Under the pieces are notes generated by a model, which was given only the letters and a program-made list of their open reading frames with translations, did not search any database and was not told the origin of the DNA. Made by a program: the position numbers and the translations under genes. DNA of 64,000 bases from Cellulomonas sp. Leaf334. GTDB taxonomy: Bacteria; Actinomycetota; Actinomycetes; Actinomycetales; Cellulomonadaceae. The stretch covers positions 248,001 through 312,000 of the forward strand of contig NZ_LMOO01000001.1 of assembly GCF_001424195.1 (NCBI RefSeq). The letters run 5' to 3'. The stretch's first letter is position 1, and each line of letters opens with the position of its first letter. Shown piece after piece: positions 25,170 through 33,042 of the stretch.

Positions 25170-26966
25170 ATGTCGGACAAGGTTGTCGTGGATGTCGGAT
25201 CGTCGATCGACGAGTACCTGGAGCGCACGGACTGGCGCGTGAACGCCAACGCGAACCAGGGGTACTCCCTCGGCGGGTTGATCCTGCAGACGGCAGGCAA
25301 GGTGGTCGCGAACTACTGGCTGAGCCACGTCTACCCGGCGGACGTCGGCGCCGCGCACCGTGAGGGCGACCTCCACATCCACGACCTCGACATGCTCTCC
25401 GGCTACTGCGCAGGCTGGTCGCTGCGGTCGTTCCTGGCCGAAGGGCTCAACGGGGTGCCGGGCAAGGTGGACGCCCGGCCGCCGCGGCACTTCGGCTCGG
25501 CCGTCGGGCAGATCGTGAACTTCCTCGGGACGATGCAGAACGAGTGGGCGGGCGCGCAGGCGTTCAGCTCGTTCGACACGTACATGGCCCCGTTCGTGCG
25601 GCGCGACGGGCTGTCGTACGAGGAGGTCCGGCAGGGGATCCAGGAGCTCGTCTACAACCTCAACGTGCCGTCCCGGTGGGGGACGCAGACGCCGTTCACC
25701 AACCTCACGTTCGACTGGACGTGCCCGGACGACCTGCGCGAGGAGGTGCCGTTCGTCGGGGGCGAGCCGTGCGACTTCACCTACGGCGACCTGCAGGCCG
25801 AGATGGACCTGATCAACCGCGCGTACATCGAGGTCATGACCGACGGGGACGCGTCGGGCCGCGTCTTCACGTTCCCGATCCCGACGTACAACATCACGCA
25901 CGACTTCGACTGGCACAGCGAGAACGCCGACCGGCTCTTCGCGATGACCGCCCGGTACGGGCTGCCGTACTTCCAGAACTTCCTCAACTCCGAGATGAAC
26001 CCGGGCGACGTGCGCTCGATGTGCTGCCGCCTGCAGCTGGACCTGCGCGAGCTGCTGAAGCGCGGGAACGGGCTGTTCGGGTCGGCCGAGCAGACCGGGT
26101 CGCTCGGCGTGGTCACGGTGAACTGCGGCCGTCTCGGGTTCCTGCACCCCGGCGACGAGACGGGGCTGCTCGCGGCGCTCGACCACCAGCTGGAACTGGC
26201 CCGGACGTCGCTCGAGCTCAAGCGGACCGTCATCCAGCGCTACCTCGACGAAGGGCTGTTCCCGTACACGCGGCGCTACCTCGGCACGCTCGACAACCAC
26301 TTCTCGACGATCGGCGTCAACGGCCTGAACGAGCTGGTGCGCAACTTCACGGGCAACCGCCACGACCTGACCGACCCGGAGGGGCACGCGCTCGTCGTCC
26401 GGCTGCTCGACCACGTGCGCGCACGCATGGTGGAGTTCCAGGAGTCGACCGGCCACCTGTACAACCTGGAGGCCACGCCGGCGGAGGGCACGACGTACCG
26501 GTTCGCGAAGGAGGACCGTCGCCGGTTCCCCGGCATCCTGCAGGCCGGGACCGACGACCACCCGTACTACACCAACTCCTCGCAGCTGCCGGTGGGCTTC
26601 ACCGACGACCCGTTCGAGGCGCTGGAGCGGCAGGACGAGCTGCAGACCAAGTACACGGGCGGCACGGTGCTGCACCTGTACATGGCGGAGCGGCTGTCCA
26701 CTCCCGACGCGGCCCGCGAGCTGGTCCGGCGCGCGCTGTCGACGTTCCGTCTGCCCTACCTGACCGTCACACCGACGTTCTCCATCTGCCCGCGGCACGG
26801 CTACCTGGCGGGGGAGCACCCGACGTGCCCGCAGTGCCACGGCGACTGCGAGGTGTGGACCCGGGTGATGGGCTACCACCGTCCGGTGAGCTCGTTCAAC
26901 ATCGGCAAGAAGGGCGAGCACGCCGAGCGCACCCCGTTCCGCGAGGCGGCGGCGGCGCTCGCGTGA
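25170..26966 (+). CDS. nrdD: Anaerobic ribonucleoside-triphosphate reductase (class III)
   Basis: The 598-residue protein is a class III RNR. The active-site cysteines are in DVRSMCCRLQLDL, the four-Cys zinc site is CPRHGYLAG..CPQCHGDC, and the C-terminal glycyl-radical region reads RVMGYHRPVSSFNIGKKGEHAE. It reduces ribonucleotides without oxygen after activation by NrdG. There is no N-terminal ATP-cone, so overall dATP regulation may be absent. A GTG at 25125 is in frame but lies inside the NrdR box; the ATG at 25170, preceded by GGAGCGGG, is preferred. Confidence 0.95.
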   Translation: MSDKVVVDVGSSIDEYLERTDWRVNANANQGYSLGGLILQTAGKVVANYWLSHVYPADVGAAHREGDLHIHDLDMLSGYCAGWSLRSFLAEGLNGVPGKVDARPPRHFGSAVGQIVNFLGTMQNEWAGAQAFSSFDTYMAPFVRRDGLSYEEVRQGIQELVYNLNVPSRWGTQTPFTNLTFDWTCPDDLREEVPFVGGEPCDFTYGDLQAEMDLINRAYIEVMTDGDASGRVFTFPIPTYNITHDFDWHSENADRLFAMTARYGLPYFQNFLNSEMNPGDVRSMCCRLQLDLRELLKRGNGLFGSAEQTGSLGVVTVNCGRLGFLHPGDETGLLAALDHQLELARTSLELKRTVIQRYLDEGLFPYTRRYLGTLDNHFSTIGVNGLNELVRNFTGNRHDLTDPEGHALVVRLLDHVRARMVEFQESTGHLYNLEATPAEGTTYRFAKEDRRRFPGILQAGTDDHPYYTNSSQLPVGFTDDPFEALERQDELQTKYTGGTVLHLYMAERLSTPDAARELVRRALSTFRLPYLTVTPTFSICPRHGYLAGEHPTCPQCHGDCEVWTRVMGYHRPVSSFNIGKKGEHAERTPFREAAAALA

Positions 26967-27604
26967 CGCTCGAGGTCGTCGTGGCGGGCTTGACGCCGCT
27001 GTCGTCGTGCGACTGGCCCGGCAGGCTCGTCGCGACGGTCTTCCTGCAGGGGTGTCCGTGGCGGTGCACCTACTGCCACAACGCCGCGATCCTGGACCCC
27101 CGCGCACCGGGTCAGGTCCCGTGGCAGGACGTGCTCGACCTGCTCGCACGCCGACGCGGACTGCTGGACGGGCTCGTGTTCTCGGGCGGTGAGCCCACGC
27201 GGCAGGCGGCGCTCGTCGGGGCGGCGGCCGACGTGCGCGCCGCCGGGTTCGGGGTCGGGCTGCACACGTCGGGCGCGTACCCGAGCCGGCTGCCGGCGCT
27301 GCTCCCTCTGGTCGACTGGGTCGGGTTCGACGTGAAGGCGCCCGCGCGTCTCTACCGGGCGGTCACGCGCGTCGGCGGTCCGACGACGAGCGCCGACGCG
27401 ACCTTCGCCTCGCTGCGGCTGGTGCTCGACTCGGGCGTCGACGTCGAGGTCCGGACCACGGTGGACCCGACGGTCATGGGTCCCGACGCCGTCGCCGAGC
27501 TGACCGAGGCGCTCTCGGGGCTCGGGGTGCGCCGGCACGTGCTGCAGCAGGTCCGGGCGGACGGGACGACGGACGAGTACCGCGCCGCGCTGGCCGCCTG
27601 CTGA
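26963..27604 (+). CDS. nrdG: Anaerobic ribonucleotide reductase-activating protein (radical SAM)
   Basis: This 213-residue radical SAM protein has the cluster motif CPWRCTYCHN (CX3CX2C, about residues 27-34) and the SAM-binding SGGEPTRQ. It generates the glycyl radical on NrdD. The GTG start overlaps the nrdD stop codon as GTGA, so the two are coupled. The 3' end abuts a VOC gene. The protein resembles the NrdG2/pyruvate formate-lyase activase-like branch in length and motif spacing. Confidence 0.93.
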   Translation: MTLEVVVAGLTPLSSCDWPGRLVATVFLQGCPWRCTYCHNAAILDPRAPGQVPWQDVLDLLARRRGLLDGLVFSGGEPTRQAALVGAAADVRAAGFGVGLHTSGAYPSRLPALLPLVDWVGFDVKAPARLYRAVTRVGGPTTSADATFASLRLVLDSGVDVEVRTTVDPTVMGPDAVAELTEALSGLGVRRHVLQQVRADGTTDEYRAALAAC

Positions 27605-27630
27605 TGCGACGGGTCGCGCCGCGGGGGACC

Positions 27631-28038
27631 ATGTCGCTCATGACGACGTTCCCCACGATCGTGCAGGTCGTCCTCGACGCGACCGACGTCCGGACGCTGG
27701 CGGAGTTCTACCGCGAGCTGTTCGGCCTGGAGTACCGCGCCGGTGACGAGCCCGAGAACGGCGAGAAGGACTGGTTGGTGCTGCGGTCGGGTTCGGGGGT
27801 CCCGCTCGCGTTCCAGCAGGTCGACGCCCTGCCCGCGGCGACGTGGCCGGAGGGCCCGATCCCGCAGCAGCTCCACCTCGACACGACGGTGCCGGACGTG
27901 ACGGAGCTCGACGTCCAGCACGAGCGGGCGGTCGCCCTGGGCGCTCGACTGCTCTACGACCGGTCCGACGACCCCGAGGAGCCGCTGCGCGTCTACGCCG
28001 ACCCGGCGGGGCACCCGTTCTGCATCTTCGTCGGCTAG
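27631..28038 (+). CDS. VOC family protein
   Basis: The product (135 residues from MSLMTTFPTIVQVVLDATD) contains a single VOC domain with the typical FYRELFGLEYR, QQLHLDTTVPD and YADPAGHPFCIFVG segments. It resembles glyoxalase-like proteins of unknown substrate. ATG at 27631 is preceded by GCGGGGGA; the following ATG at 27640 is possible. The gene lies in the same direction as nrdG but no functional link is evident. Confidence 0.8.
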   Translation: MSLMTTFPTIVQVVLDATDVRTLAEFYRELFGLEYRAGDEPENGEKDWLVLRSGSGVPLAFQQVDALPAATWPEGPIPQQLHLDTTVPDVTELDVQHERAVALGARLLYDRSDDPEEPLRVYADPAGHPFCIFVG

Positions 28039-28988
28039 GCGCGGGCGTCGGCCAGCGCTCGGGGCGGGTCGACGACCTCCGGGAGCGGGTCCGCGGTCCC
28101 GCGCCGCACCAGGGCGATCCCGGCGACGACCAGCACCATCCCGACGGCCTGGACGGGCAGGGGCGCCTCGCCGACCAGCGCCCACGCGAGCAGCACGGCG
28201 ACGAGGACCTCGGACAGCGCGAGGAACGACGCGAGCCGCTCCCCGAGCAGCCGCACGGACAGCGCGCTGACGCCGTACGCGAAGGCGGTGGGCACGGTGG
28301 CGACCACGAGCAGCGGCACGATCCAGTGCACCTGTGACCCGAGGAGCTCGACCCGGACGTCCGGGGCGGAGAGCGGGAGGATGCCGACGGCGGCGACGAC
28401 GGCGACCGTCAGGGCCCCGACGGCCATCCCGGCACCGGCGAGGCTGATCGGGGGGAGCGCCGACGGGCGGCCGGTGAACGCGAAGTACCCGGCGTTGCCG
28501 ACGGCGGAGACGAGCGCGAACGCGAGGCCGACCGGGTCGAGCTCCAGCGAGCCGGTGAGGTCGAGGACGAAGACGAGCCCGCCGGTGGCGAGCGCGGCGC
28601 CGACGAGCGTGGCGCGGGTCGGCGCCTGCCGGTCGCGTGCCCAGCGCCAGGCGACCAGCAGGAGTGGTCCGGTGTACTCGATGAGCAGGGCGACCGCGAC
28701 GGGGAGCCGGTCCACCGCGAGGTAGTACATGGTCGAGGCGGTGGCGACGCCGAGCACGCCGAACCCGAGGATGCTGCGCCACTCGTCGCGCACGACGTGC
28801 CAGCGTCCGCGCACGGCCCACGCCGCGGGTCCGGCGAGCAGCAGCGCGGCGACGGAGAGGCGGACGAGGATCGCGGAGCCGGGGGACCACCCGGCGACGA
28901 GCAGCGGCTTGACCACCGGGCCGCTGGTGGCGAAGGCGACGGCTGCGACGAGACCTGCGACGATGCCGACGGAGCGGTTCTGGGACAT
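28035..28988 (-). CDS. EamA-family (DMT) transporter
   Basis: The 317-residue protein has ten membrane helices in two EamA repeats. The first helix carries AFATSGPVVKPLL and the second repeat ends LVGEAPLPVQAVGMVLVVAGIALVRR (quoted in parts), both typical of drug/metabolite exporters. Substrate unknown. It is divergent from a CGNR-type regulator across an 84-bp region containing a dyad, which suggests regulation by that neighbour. The stop overlaps the converging VOC gene by 4 nt. Confidence 0.87.
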   Translation of the reverse strand: MSQNRSVGIVAGLVAAVAFATSGPVVKPLLVAGWSPGSAILVRLSVAALLLAGPAAWAVRGRWHVVRDEWRSILGFGVLGVATASTMYYLAVDRLPVAVALLIEYTGPLLLVAWRWARDRQAPTRATLVGAALATGGLVFVLDLTGSLELDPVGLAFALVSAVGNAGYFAFTGRPSALPPISLAGAGMAVGALTVAVVAAVGILPLSAPDVRVELLGSQVHWIVPLLVVATVPTAFAYGVSALSVRLLGERLASFLALSEVLVAVLLAWALVGEAPLPVQAVGMVLVVAGIALVRRGTADPLPEVVDPPRALADARA

Positions 28989-29012
28989 CACTGTGCTCCC
29001 GCCACCAAAGGA

Positions 29013-29041
29013 TGTAATGAGTGAAGTGCGATTACACTCAT
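29013..29041. promoter_or_regulatory. Dyad between EamA transporter and CGNR regulator genes
   Basis: TGTAAT (29013-29018) is repeated inverted as ATTACA (29031-29036) with a 12-bp spacer, and ATGAGTG (29017-29023) pairs with CACTCAT (29035-29041). Both dyads are AT-rich islands in a GC-rich background between divergent starts. This is the likely operator of the CGNR protein. Confidence 0.55.
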
Positions 29042-29072
29042 GACGCTACTCAGGAAGTCGACAGGAGTCAAA

Positions 29073-29651
29073 GTGGTTTTCGCACCTGACACCGAGATGA
29101 GCATCGCCGCGGCCGTCGAGATCGTGAACACCGCCCGCCGTCGCGACGGCCACGACGCGATGTCGACCACGGACGACGTCGCCGAGTTCTACACGCGGTG
29201 GGGCTACACGGCACGGCACGACGGCGACGACGCCGAGCTCGCCGCGATCCGCGACGCCCGGGACCAGATCGCGGCGCTCTGGGACCTGGACCGCGACACC
29301 GCCGCCGGCGTGCTCAACGAGATGCTGGCGCGAGGGGGAGCGGTGCCGTACCTCACCCGGCACGACGACCTGGACTGGCACCTGCACGGCACGGCGCCGG
29401 ACGCCCCGCTGGCGACCGTGCTCCTCGTGGAGACGGCGATGGCGATGTCCGACGTCGTGCGCAGCGCCGAGTACGACCGGCTCCAGCGGTGCGAGGCCGA
29501 CGACTGTGACGCCGTCCTGGTCGACCTGTCCCGGAACCGGTCGCGCCGGTTCTGCGACGTCAACGGCTGCGCGAACCGCGCGCACGTCGCCGCCTACCGT
29601 GCCCGCCGAGCGGGCGGGCCGACCCTGCGGCACGGCGATGTCGTCCGGTGA
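29073..29651 (+). CDS. CGNR zinc-finger (ABATE domain) protein, probable regulator
   Basis: The 192-residue protein has an N-terminal ABATE-like domain with AAAVEIVNTARRR and a C-terminal CGNR zinc finger: CEADDCDAVLVD followed by RRFCDVNGCANRAHVAAYR. CGNR proteins are predicted stress-related transcription factors. GTG at 29073 follows CAGGAGTCAAA and is preferred to the upstream ATG at 29040, which overlaps the dyad. The divergent EamA exporter is the likely target. Confidence 0.85.
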   Translation: MVFAPDTEMSIAAAVEIVNTARRRDGHDAMSTTDDVAEFYTRWGYTARHDGDDAELAAIRDARDQIAALWDLDRDTAAGVLNEMLARGGAVPYLTRHDDLDWHLHGTAPDAPLATVLLVETAMAMSDVVRSAEYDRLQRCEADDCDAVLVDLSRNRSRRFCDVNGCANRAHVAAYRARRAGGPTLRHGDVVR

Positions 29652-29744
29652 CCGGCACCTCCACGGCCGTGGGGTGGAGCGCGCCTGTGCGTCTGTCACC
29701 GGTCCGGTCTAGCCTGGCGCGTGCCCGACCGGAGGGAGAACGAC

Positions 29745-30506
29745 GTGGTGCTCATCGGCGCCCATGTGCGCGGTGACGACCCGGTGGCAGCCGCCGCCGA
29801 GCTCGACGCCGGGTGTGTCCAGCTGTTCCTGGCCGACCCGCAGGGCTGGAAGAAGCCCGTGCCGCGCGACGACGCCGACGCCCTGGTGGCCTCGGGTCTG
29901 GGCATCTACGCGCACGCGCCGTACCTGGTCAACGTCGCGTCGACCAACAACCGGATCCGGATCCCGAGCCGGAACATGATCGCGCAGCATGCGGCCGCGG
30001 CCGCGGGGCTGGGCGCGCGGGCGCTCATCGTGCACGGAGGTCACGTCGGCGACGGCGACGACCTGGCCGTCGGCATCGAGAACTGGCGCAAGACGTTCGA
30101 GCGCGCGACGTTCCCGGTGAAGATCCTGGTCGAGAACACGGCGGGCGGCGAGAACGCGTGCGCGCGGACCCTCGACGGCCTCGCGATGCTGTGGGACGCG
30201 ATCGGCGGCTACGACGTCGGCCTGTGCCTGGACACCTGCCACGCGTGGGCGGCCGGGGAGGACCTGGAGACGGTCGTGGAGCGGGTGCGGAGCATCACGG
30301 GGCAGGTCGACCTGGTGCACGCCAACAGCTCGCGGGACGCACAGGGCTCGGCGCGCGACCGGCACGCGGGTTTCGCGTCGGGCACGATCCCGCCCGAGCT
30401 GATCGCGCACGTGGTCCGGGAGGCCGGCTGCGACGCGCTCGTCGAGACCCCGGCCGAGAGCCAGGCGCAGGACATCGCGTTCCTGCGGGCGGCACTCGCC
30501 GGCTGA
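29745..30506 (+). CDS. nfo: Endonuclease IV-type AP endonuclease
   Basis: The 253-residue TIM-barrel protein shows the zinc-ligand motifs of endonuclease IV: YAHAPYLVNVAS, VHGGHVGDG, LVENTAGGEN, LCLDTCHAWAAGED and DRHAGFASGTIP. Endonuclease IV cleaves 5' of abasic sites. It is somewhat shorter than E. coli Nfo (285 residues). GTG at 29745 is placed 7 nt after GGAGGGA; an upstream GTG at 29721 is less likely. Confidence 0.88.
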   Translation: MVLIGAHVRGDDPVAAAAELDAGCVQLFLADPQGWKKPVPRDDADALVASGLGIYAHAPYLVNVASTNNRIRIPSRNMIAQHAAAAAGLGARALIVHGGHVGDGDDLAVGIENWRKTFERATFPVKILVENTAGGENACARTLDGLAMLWDAIGGYDVGLCLDTCHAWAAGEDLETVVERVRSITGQVDLVHANSSRDAQGSARDRHAGFASGTIPPELIAHVVREAGCDALVETPAESQAQDIAFLRAALAG

Positions 30507-30507
30507 A

Positions 30508-30536
30508 CCCCACGGTCGTGTCGCGACCGTTTCGGG
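30508..30536 (+). terminator. Probable terminator after nfo
   Basis: ACGGTCG and CGACCGT form a perfect 7-bp stem around TGTCG (30512-30530), extended with mismatches by CCCC and GGGG. It lies directly after the nfo stop codon. Confidence 0.45.
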
Positions 30537-30615
30537 GTGATTCGCGCTGCTCGGTGGTTAGCCTCGGTGGCACGCGCCCCCCGGCAGAGGCGGGGTCAGC
30601 ACCAAGGACGGTTCC

Positions 30616-30996
30616 ATGAACACGCTCGGGCAGTGGATCTGGATGTTGGTCTGGTTCTTCCTGTTCTTCGTCTACCTCGTCATCCTGTTCCAGATCGTCG
30701 GTGACCTCTTCCGCGACCACGCCCTGAGCGGCTGGTGGAAGGCCGTCTGGATCATCGGGCTCGTCTTCATGCCGTACCTCGTGGCGCTGATCTACCTGAT
30801 CGCGCGGGGCAGGGGCATGGCGGAGCGGCAGCGCGGTGCCTTCGTGGAGGCCAAGACGGCCCAGGACTCGTACATCCGCTCGGTCGCGTCCGGGAAGTCG
30901 CCGGCGGACAACATCGCCGACGCGAAGGCCCTCCTCGACTCGGGGGCCATCGACGCGGACGAGTTCGCGACGCTCAAGGCGAAGGCGCTCGCCTGA
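30616..30996 (+). CDS. PLDc_N and SHOCT domain membrane protein
   Basis: The 126-residue protein begins with two membrane helices of the phospholipase D nuclease N-terminal type (MLVWFFLFFVYLVILFQIV and KAVWIIGLVFMPYLVALIYL, each quoted in part), then has a helical linker and a C-terminal SHOCT motif (NIADAKALLDSGAIDADEFATLKAKAL). Such proteins are common in actinobacteria and lack a known function. The ATG follows GGACGGTTCC. A strong hairpin follows the stop codon. Confidence 0.83.
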   Translation: MNTLGQWIWMLVWFFLFFVYLVILFQIVGDLFRDHALSGWWKAVWIIGLVFMPYLVALIYLIARGRGMAERQRGAFVEAKTAQDSYIRSVASGKSPADNIADAKALLDSGAIDADEFATLKAKALA

Positions 30997-31006
30997 CGGA
31001 GCGCTG

Positions 31007-31040
31007 ACGACCCCGGGCCGGTTCGCCGGCCCGGGGTCGT
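31007..31040. terminator. Bidirectional terminator, perfect 15-bp stem with TTCG loop
   Basis: The arm ACGACCCCGGGCCGG (31007-31021) pairs perfectly with CCGGCCCGGGGTCGT (31026-31040) around a TTCG tetraloop. It lies between the converging SHOCT and FGE genes. Confidence 0.9.
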
Positions 31041-31047
31041 GCGTCGC

Positions 31048-31986
31048 TCAGGCGTCGCTCGCGCACCGGAAGCCGACGTTCCCGGCGGACGAGTCCGGGC
31101 TGTTCGAGCTCCGGGAGTCGACGCGGTAGCGGAAGCAGTACGACTCGTGGCACAGGTACGAGCCGCCGCGCATCACGCGCAGTCCGGTGTCCTGCGCGGG
31201 TCCGCTCGGGTCCACCGCACCCGACGTGCGGTACGCGTCGCGCGCGAACGCGTCGCGGCACCACTCCCAGACGTTCCCGGTGGTGTTGTGCAGCCCGTAG
31301 GCGTTGGGTTCGAACGCGTGCACCGGTGCGGTGCCGACGAAGCCGTCGGCCGCGGTGTTCGTCGACGGGAACTCGCCCTGCCACACGTTCATCCGGTGCA
31401 CGCCGCCGGGCTCGCGCTCGTGACCCCACGGGTAGTGCGCTCCCGCCAGCCCGCCGCGGGCGGCGTACTCCCACTCCGCCTCGGTCGGGAGCCGGACGCC
31501 GGCCCACTGCGTGTAGGCGACCGCATCGGACCAGCTCACGTGGACCACGGGATGGTCGGCGCGGTCGGTCAGTCCGGACTGCGGGCCCTCGGGATGCCGC
31601 CAGTCGGCGCCTTCGACCTGACGCCACCAGGGTGCCTGCTCGACCGCCCTCGTGGGCGGGAAGTCCTCGGGCAGCAGCCCGGCGAAGACGAACGACCAGC
31701 CGAACTCCTCCGCCTCCGTGCGGTGTCCGGTGGCGTCGACGAACGCGTCGAATCGCGTGTTGCTGACCGCGACGGGGTCGATCCAGAACGGGCTGAGCGT
31801 GACCGTGCGCGCTGGTCCCTCGCCGTCCTGCGGGTACCCGTCCGGTCCGTCGTGGCCCATGACGAACGGCCCACCGTCCAGACGCACCATCCCGGCCCTC
31901 GGCGTCGAGCCGAGGACCGGGACGGTGGCGTGCGTGGACGGTTCCCGGTGAGCGCCAGGCGCGCAGCAGGCGTGCTCGGTCGTCAC
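31048..31986 (-). CDS. Formylglycine-generating enzyme (sulfatase-activating)
   Basis: The 312-residue protein has the FGE-sulfatase domain: RLDGGPFVMGHD, LPTEAEWEYAARGG, TTGNVWEWCRD and RVMRGGSYLCHESYCFRYR. The two cysteines Cys279 and Cys284 match the copper-binding, redox-active pair of true FGE, which argues against the related EgtB ergothioneine enzyme. FGE oxidises a Cys of sulfatases to formylglycine. It is the last gene of the DUF6325-SHOCT-FGE minus-strand run (gaps 13 nt). No sulfatase is encoded in this window. Translation starts at a GTG. Confidence 0.9.
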   Translation of the reverse strand: MTTEHACCAPGAHREPSTHATVPVLGSTPRAGMVRLDGGPFVMGHDGPDGYPQDGEGPARTVTLSPFWIDPVAVSNTRFDAFVDATGHRTEAEEFGWSFVFAGLLPEDFPPTRAVEQAPWWRQVEGADWRHPEGPQSGLTDRADHPVVHVSWSDAVAYTQWAGVRLPTEAEWEYAARGGLAGAHYPWGHEREPGGVHRMNVWQGEFPSTNTAADGFVGTAPVHAFEPNAYGLHNTTGNVWEWCRDAFARDAYRTSGAVDPSGPAQDTGLRVMRGGSYLCHESYCFRYRVDSRSSNSPDSSAGNVGFRCASDA

Positions 31987-31999
31987 CCCGGGAGCCGCG

Positions 32000-32317
32000 T
32001 CAGCTCGTCAGGATGCGGTTCTTCTGCACCTCGAACTCGATGTCGCTGAGGACGCCGGCGTCCCGCAGCGAGCCGAGCTGGGCCAGTTGGGCGAGCTTGG
32101 CGTCCATGTCCGCCGGGGCCGCTGCGGGCGGCGGCGGTGCGTAGGCCGGCTCGGGGGCGGCGTACTGCGGGGGCGGCGGGGGTGCGGCGGGGGCCTGCTG
32201 CTGCTGGTCCTGTGCGGCCCAGCGTCCGGCCTGTCGCCGGGAGACCCGGTTCGAGACGCTCGTGGCGGTTCCGGCGATGACGGCGGTCCTGGCGACCCCG
32301 CGGATCAGTCCTGGCAT
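32000..32317 (-). CDS. SHOCT domain protein with Pro/Ala-rich linker
   Basis: The protein has 105 residues: a basic N-terminus with a short hydrophobic stretch (IRGVARTAVIAGTATSVSNR), a Gln/Pro-rich linker (residues 37-68) and a C-terminal SHOCT motif KLAQLAQLGSLRDAGVLSD..FEVQKNRIL. It is commonly found next to DUF6325 genes. Function unknown. It ends 13 nt before the FGE gene. Confidence 0.83.
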   Translation of the reverse strand: MPGLIRGVARTAVIAGTATSVSNRVSRRQAGRWAAQDQQQQAPAAPPPPPQYAAPEPAYAPPPPAAAPADMDAKLAQLAQLGSLRDAGVLSDIEFEVQKNRILTS

Positions 32318-32330
32318 CGGTAGCTCCTCC

Positions 32331-32789
32331 TCAGGCGGTTTCAGGCGACGGGTCGATGGCGTCCAGGGCAGCGATGACCGCCTGCACCGGGATGCGTCCG
32401 CTGGCGACGAGCTGACCACCGGCACGCCGCAGCGCGACGGCGAACGGGGCAGCCCACACGTTCTCGTACACGAACACCCCGGCCGCGTCCCCCGGTGCCA
32501 GCGCGTTCGCCGCCTCCGCGATGTCGTCGTCGCCGAGCAGCCCGGACGAGGCACCCTCGAAGATCGTGAGGTCGACACCGCCGTCCGCCAGCTCGCTCAG
32601 CTCGAGTCCGGAGACGGAGCCGTCCTGCGCCTTCTGGACGAAGGTCAGGTCGAGGATGCGGATGATGCCGCGCTCCACCAGGTCGACCAGGAGAGGGAAT
32701 GCCTCACCTGTGAAGTGCGCGTTCGGGAAGGCGACCACGATGTAGTCGATGGGGCCCGTCTCCTCGAGCCCCGCCAGGTCCTGCGTCAT
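32331..32789 (-). CDS. DUF6325 family protein
   Basis: The 152-residue protein begins with GPIDYIVVAFPNAHFTGEAF and continues with RGIIRILDLTFVQKAQDGSV, which is the DUF6325/DUF1269-like pattern of small stress-associated actinobacterial proteins. It lacks membrane helices and enzyme motifs. It is the first gene of the operon with SHOCT and FGE genes. A DosR-like palindrome lies 57 bp upstream. Confidence 0.8.
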   Translation of the reverse strand: MTQDLAGLEETGPIDYIVVAFPNAHFTGEAFPLLVDLVERGIIRILDLTFVQKAQDGSVSGLELSELADGGVDLTIFEGASSGLLGDDDIAEAANALAPGDAAGVFVYENVWAAPFAVALRRAGGQLVASGRIPVQAVIAALDAIDPSPETA

Positions 32790-32845
32790 TCGGGCCGTCC
32801 TCTCGCTGTTGCCGGTCGAGATCGCTACGACATGACCGGACGAGG

Positions 32846-32860
32846 GGGACCAAAGGCTCC
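32846..32860 (+). promoter_or_regulatory. DosR/DevR-like palindrome upstream of the DUF6325 operon
   Basis: GGGACCAAAGGCTCC (8 of 10 core positions) is embedded in GGGGACC-AAA-GGCTCCCC, a nearly perfect palindrome. It lies 57 bp upstream of the start at 32789; its first eight bases equal those of the Usp boxes. Confidence 0.45.
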
Positions 32861-32949
32861 CCGTCGTCCAGGCGCCGGCCCCGTCGCCGCCGCCTTTCGT
32901 ACCCTTCGTCTGGAACGTACCACCCAGGTCAGGGCTGTCCAGGGGTTCT

Positions 32950-33042
32950 TCAGCCCCGCAGTGCCGCCAGCATCGCGCCGACGGTCGCAGCTGCTCCGGC
33001 GACCCAGAGGAGGGTCGGCAGACGTTCCCGGAAGGACCTCAT
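32950..33042 (-). CDS. 30-residue single-helix membrane peptide coupled to Rieske gene
   Basis: The ATG overlaps the Rieske gene stop as ATGA. The peptide MRSFRERLPTLLWVAGAAAT... has a positively charged start and one membrane helix. It may be a small subunit of the neighbouring membrane redox pair, but this is inferred from coupling alone. Confidence 0.5.
   Translation of the reverse strand: MRSFRERLPTLLWVAGAAATVGAMLAALRG

Noticed and set aside
25077..27149. 690-residue minus-strand ORF opposite nrdDG
   Set aside because: It is dominated by Arg, Val and Glu with no domain motif and lies antisense to clearly recognisable nrdD and nrdG, including the glycyl-radical and radical SAM motifs. 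A GC-rich antisense shadow.
31048..31986. EgtB ergothioneine synthase instead of FGE
   Set aside because: The LCHESYC cysteine pair of FGE is present and the DinB-like N-terminal domain of EgtB is missing.
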